Translations under genes and position numbers: made by a program
In this document: positions 7,107-9,457 of the stretch, one piece after another
Numbering within the stretch: the first letter of the stretch is position 1
How the letters are laid out: each line of letters starts with the position of its first letter
Assembly (NCBI GenBank): GCA_003219345.1
Contig: QHOP01000051.1
Location: 1 to 9,457 of the forward strand
Source: Verrucomicrobiota bacterium
GTDB taxonomy: Bacteria > Verrucomicrobiota > Verrucomicrobiia > Limisphaerales > AV2
Direction of reading: 5' to 3'
Length of the DNA: 9,457 nucleotides
The notes under the pieces: model-generated
Databases searched by the model: none
The model's input: the letters and a program-made list of their open reading frames with translations, nothing else
Told to the model about the DNA's origin: nothing

Positions 7107-7165
7107 GTAGCCGCCGACGTGAGGAGGCGGAACCCATGGGTCCACCTCGTTACCTCGGTGGCTAC
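7107..7165. repeat. Element A copy in the divergent spacer
   Basis: The left arm 7107-7131 (GTAGCCGCCGACGTGAGGAG...) and right arm 7141-7165 (TCCACCTCGTTACCTCGGTG...) pair imperfectly around a centre, CCCATGGG, that is itself palindromic. The right arm's reverse complement carries CGAGGTAACGAGG in place of CGACGTGAGGAGG. The same combination of two arm types occurs in reversed order at 9026-9121. The remaining bases up to 7207, including GGGCGCTCGCCCCACC, look like further repeat debris; no gene is seen between 6956 and 7207. Confidence 0.8.
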
Positions 7166-7207
7166 CGAGTCACGGCTCGCCAGGGCGCTCGCCCCACCAG
7201 TTGAACG

Positions 7208-9457
7208 ATGGCGAAACATCAGACAACGTCGGTCGAAGAAACGATTGCTTCGGAACAATCGGGCGGTTCATTCCGCCCTGCGCACTCCGCGCTCCCCATT
7301 CCGGAACTGCTCGCCCCGGCCGGCGATTGGGAATGTGCGAAAGCTGCGGTCGAAAACGGCGCCGATGCGATTTACTTCGGCCTGGGAAAGTTCAACGCCC
7401 GGATGCGCGCGCGTAATTTCACCGAGGCCGACCTGCCGAAACTGATGGAGTCCCTCCATCGGCGCGGCGTCAAGGGCTACGTCACCTTCAACACGCTCGT
7501 GTTCGCCAACGAGATGGCCGAGGCCGAGCAGTATTTGCGCGCCATCATCACCGCCGGAGTGGACGCGGCCATCGTGCAGGATGTCGGCATTTGCCGGCTG
7601 ATCCGCCAGCTCTCGCCCGACTTCCCGATTCATGCCTCGACGCAAATGACCATTACCAGCGCCGGCGGTGTGGAGTTTGCGCGCGAACTCGGCTGCCACC
7701 TCGTCGTGCTGGCGCGCGAGTGTTCGCTGAAAGAAATCGAGAAGATTCAGACCGGGCAAACCGATGCCGGTTGCAGGTCGCAGGTCGCAGGTTGTCAACC
7801 AGGCGGTGAACACAACCCAACCAACCACCCGCCGCTTCCGCTGGAAGTCTTCGTCCACGGCGCGCTGTGCGTGGCTTATTCCGGCCAGTGTCTGACCAGC
7901 GAAGCTCTTGGCGGCCGTTCCGCCAATCGCGGCGAATGCGCTCAAGCTTGTCGCCTGCCCTATGATTTGATTTCCGACGGCAAACCGGTTCCGCTCGGCG
8001 ACAAGCGTTACCTGCTCAGCCCGCAGGATTTGGCGGGCCTGGAGGTGTTGGCCGATTTGATTCGCGCTGGGGTAGCGTCGCTCAAGATTGAGGGCCGACT
8101 CAAATCCCCGGAGTACGTCGCGAACATCACACGGGTTTACCGCCGGGCGCTCGATAAACTCGGAACTCGGAACTCGGAACTCGGAACGGACGCAATCACG
8201 GAAGACATTCCGCATTCCGCGCTCCGCGCTCCGCGTTATGAAATAGAGATGGCCTTCTCGCGCGGGCTTTACACCGGCTGGTTCCGCGGCATCAACAATC
8301 AGGAACTTGTCCACGCCCGTTTCGGTAAAAAGCGCGGTGTCTATCTCGGTGAAGTGACGCGTGTCCAGGGCGGGAAAGTTTTCGTCCATTTGCTCGCGCC
8401 GATCAAGGCGGGCGATGGCGTGGTGTTCGACGCCGGCCACCCTGAGGAAAAAGAGGAGGGCGGACGGGTCTATGAAATCAACGTAGGACAGGCGTCTCGC
8501 CTGTCTCCGATCACACAGCATCCGAACCGTGTGACCAGAAAGGGGGAGACAGGCAGGATGCCCGTCCCACCTTGTGAGGTCCTCACCTTCGGCCGCGGCG
8601 ACATTGATTTCTCGCGGGTTCACGTCGGCGACAAAGTGTGGAAGACGAGCGATCCCGAACTGGACCGGCGGCTGCGTCAGAGTTTCTCCGGCGACCGGCC
8701 ACATTTCCAGCGGCCGATCCAAATGGAAGTGCACGGACATGTCGGCCGATCAATGACACTCATCGCTCGTGACGAAATTGGCCACGTCGTTCAGGTCGAG
8801 TCGGCGATGTCGCTGGCGAAGGCTGAAAAGCAGCCGCTCAACACTGAACGTTTGCGCGAAAAACTCGGTCGTCTTGGTGGAACGCCCTTCAAGCTCGGCG
8901 ACCTGAAGAATATCCTCGAAGGCGATGTGATGCTGCCGTCGAGCGAGTTGAATCGCTTGCGACGCAAGGCAGCCGGCCTGTTGGATGCGTTGCGCGCGCA
9001 ACCGAAGCGGTGGACACTGAATCCTCGTAGCAGCCGAGGTAACGAGGCTCGTTTTTCAAAATCCGAAATCCGAAATCCGAAATCCGAAATTGATCGGAGC
9101 CTCCTCACGTCGGCTGCTACGGAAAGTGAGTTGGTTGTCCTTGTCCGCAATCTCGCGCAGCTGGAGGCCGCGTTGCGCTGCGGCGCGCAAACGATTTACT
9201 GCGAATTCGAGGACGTGAAGAAATACCGCGAGGCCGTCGCGTTATTTCGCAACGTCCGGAGTCGCGATGCCTCCCCATCAACCATCAACCATCAACCATC
9301 AACGATTTGGCTCGCTCCTCCGCGGATTTTCAAAACCGGCGAGGAGTGGATTCTCAAACAGGTCCGCGCCTGCAATGCCGACGGCTACCTCGTCCGCAAT
9401 TATGATCACTTGAAATTTTTCGCTGATTGCCGGTGTATCGGCGATTTCTCCCTCAAC
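7208..9457 (+). CDS. U32/DUF3656 family protein (RlhA/TrhP-like), 3' end outside window
   Basis: The frame stays open for 750 codons to the window edge. An in-frame TGA at 7202-7204 makes ATG 7208 the first possible start. The U32 domain begins PELLAPAGDWECAKAAVENGADAIYFGL (about 32-59), then GYVTFNTLVF, VQDVGI, IHASTQMTIT, VLARECSL. The cluster-type cysteines are C221, C228, C244 and C248 in HGALCVAYSGQC and SANRGECAQACRLPYD; SLKIEGRLKSPEYV follows. DUF3656 spans about 380-600 and a second barrel-like part starts near 641. U32 proteins such as RlhA and TrhP hydroxylate RNA bases, and 'peptidase' is largely a legacy name. RlhA is closest in layout, but the target here is unproven. About 130-140 residues are repeat-derived inserts, at roughly 22-32, 186-209, 318-343, 426-455, 607-638 and 686-700, all in linkers outside the conserved motifs. 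No stop or frameshift is seen. Confidence 0.92.
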   Translation, partial: MAKHQTTSVEETIASEQSGGSFRPAHSALPIPELLAPAGDWECAKAAVENGADAIYFGLGKFNARMRARNFTEADLPKLMESLHRRGVKGYVTFNTLVFANEMAEAEQYLRAIITAGVDAAIVQDVGICRLIRQLSPDFPIHASTQMTITSAGGVEFARELGCHLVVLARECSLKEIEKIQTGQTDAGCRSQVAGCQPGGEHNPTNHPPLPLEVFVHGALCVAYSGQCLTSEALGGRSANRGECAQACRLPYDLISDGKPVPLGDKRYLLSPQDLAGLEVLADLIRAGVASLKIEGRLKSPEYVANITRVYRRALDKLGTRNSELGTDAITEDIPHSALRAPRYEIEMAFSRGLYTGWFRGINNQELVHARFGKKRGVYLGEVTRVQGGKVFVHLLAPIKAGDGVVFDAGHPEEKEEGGRVYEINVGQASRLSPITQHPNRVTRKGETGRMPVPPCEVLTFGRGDIDFSRVHVGDKVWKTSDPELDRRLRQSFSGDRPHFQRPIQMEVHGHVGRSMTLIARDEIGHVVQVESAMSLAKAEKQPLNTERLREKLGRLGGTPFKLGDLKNILEGDVMLPSSELNRLRRKAAGLLDALRAQPKRWTLNPRSSRGNEARFSKSEIRNPKSEIDRSLLTSAATESELVVLVRNLAQLEAALRCGAQTIYCEFEDVKKYREAVALFRNVRSRDASPSTINHQPSTIWLAPPRIFKTGEEWILKQVRACNADGYLVRNYDHLKFFADCRCIGDFSLN
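7269..7303 (+). repeat. Heptanucleotide tract 1 in the U32 gene (5 degenerate units)
   Basis: Five consecutive 7-base units: CATTCCG CCCTGCG CACTCCG CGCTCCC CATTCCG, consensus CRYTCCG. They encode part of the linker before the first U32 beta-strand (about residues 21-32). The same heptad consensus recurs at 8206-8233. Confidence 0.7.
7773..7793 (+). repeat. Heptanucleotide tract 2 in the U32 gene (3 units)
   Basis: GCAGGTC GCAGGTC GCAGGTT, followed by the 11-base palindrome GGTTG-T-CAACC (7790-7800) and a C/A-rich AACCCAACCAACC run to about 7829. It encodes residues about 189-196 of an insert (186-209) that separates VLARECSLKEIEKI from EVFVHGALC, two blocks that lie close together in RlhA. 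Confidence 0.8.
8161..8188 (+). repeat. Heptanucleotide tract 3 in the U32 gene (4 units)
   Basis: CGGAACT x3 plus CGGAACG, preceded by a partial unit (AACT, 8157-8160). It is translated as LGTRNSELGT, a peptide with a 7-residue period. It lies 17 bases before tract 4, which carries related units in inverted orientation. Confidence 0.9.
8206..8233 (+). repeat. Heptanucleotide tract 4 in the U32 gene (4 units)
   Basis: CATTCCG CATTCCG CGCTCCG CGCTCCG. On the other strand the units are CGGAGCG and CGGAATG, sharing CGGA with tract 3, so tracts 3 and 4 can pair as arms of an imperfect hairpin. It encodes about IPHSALRAPR just before the conserved FSRGLYTGW. Confidence 0.85.
8483..8570 (+). repeat. 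Element B copy inserted in frame in the U32 gene
   Basis: The left arm 8483-8508 (GTAGGACAGGCGTCTCGCC...) and the reverse complement of the right arm 8545-8570 (GTGGGACGGGCATCCTGCC...) match at about 21 of 26 positions. It is read as V426-G-Q-A-S-R-L-S ... E-T-G-R-M-P-V-P-P. This is the same orientation and codon phase as the dinB copy at 684-775, with a similar span (about 30 residues). It splits the DUF3656 region between GRVYEIN and CEVLTFG. Confidence 0.85.
9026..9121 (+). repeat. Element A copy with a heptad tract in its loop, in frame in the U32 gene
   Basis: The outer arms 9026-9050 (CGTAGCAGCCGAGGTAACGA...) and 9097-9121 (its complement, with CGACGTGAGGAGG in place of CGAGGTAACGAGG) pair at about 21 of 25 positions. 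Between them lies a heptad tract, AAATCCG x4 (9059-9086), plus a partial unit. The element is exactly 96 bp and starts on a codon boundary, adding 32 codons (R607-T638) between the DUF3656 part and the second barrel-like part. The tract is read as KSEIRNPKSEI. Confidence 0.88.
9276..9303 (+). repeat. Heptanucleotide tract 6 in the U32 gene (4 units)
   Basis: Four perfect CATCAAC units, read as STINHQPSTI with a 7-residue period. It lies between a predicted helix (KYREAVALF) and a strand (IWLAPPRIF) of the C-terminal part. This heptad is stop-free in the three forward frames, but its complement contains TGA. Confidence 0.9.

Noticed and set aside
6956..7258. 101-codon N-terminal extension of the epimerase
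   Set aside because: It is translated repeat sequence. The Rossmann motif directly follows the Met at 6955, as in family members.
7268..8740. 490-codon open frame on the minus strand opposite the U32 gene
   Set aside because: It mirrors a gene with clear U32 motifs. Its length comes from GC-rich codon use and from stop-free repeats, and its translation has no recognisable domain.
7269..9303. CRISPR array
   Set aside because: The repeats are 7-base tandem units without spacers, each tract has a different unit, and they lie within a continuous open reading frame.
7208..9457. U32 gene as a pseudogene broken by repeats
   Set aside because: Despite at least eight repeat insertions the frame is open for 750 codons, with the four cysteines and all U32 blocks intact.

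Overview
This window looks like a chromosomal stretch of a moderately GC-rich bacterium, most plausibly a Verrucomicrobiota member (Limisphaerales/Pedosphaera-like). That is an inference from the short 'FYRL' ending of the first gene, the lack of clear Shine-Dalgarno sites, the gene set, and several families of small palindromic and heptanucleotide repeats that I recall from genomes of that phylum. No rRNA, tRNA, transposase, phage gene or CRISPR array is visible.

Layout from left to right: the C-terminal tail of a + strand protein (1-92); a palindromic CCTCTCCCCC repeat; dinB for DNA polymerase IV (+, 345-1499) with an in-frame repeat insertion; a stem-loop between convergent genes; a TPR protein (-, 1623-2129); a divergently placed, probably exported dienelactone hydrolase-family enzyme (+, 2268-3044); a GH42 beta-galactosidase-like protein (+, 3294-5366) whose usual acid/base glutamate is a glycine; a DUF721/DciA-like protein (+, 5423-5830); a CACAAA-rich palindrome; an NAD(P)-binding epimerase/SDR (-, 6044-6955); a repeat-filled divergent spacer; and a long U32/DUF3656 protein (+, 7208 to the window edge, 750 codons open).

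The genes do not form one pathway. They are mostly housekeeping (translesion synthesis, helicase loading, RNA modification) or carbohydrate/ester catabolism, in single units or pairs (GH42 followed by the DciA-like gene).

The unusual part is the repeats. One palindromic family (here 'element B') lies inside dinB and inside the U32 gene in the same orientation and reading frame, so both proteins carry a related ~30-residue insert (VGQAS-x-LS ... GRMP). A second family ('element A') forms stem-loops at 1524-1590 and 7107-7165, and a third copy is a 96-bp, 32-codon insert in the U32 gene with a heptanucleotide tract in its loop. The U32 gene holds six heptanucleotide tracts in all, every one kept open. 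This resembles the protein-coding palindromic elements of Rickettsia and the heptameric short tandem repeats of cyanobacteria, apparently combined within one gene.
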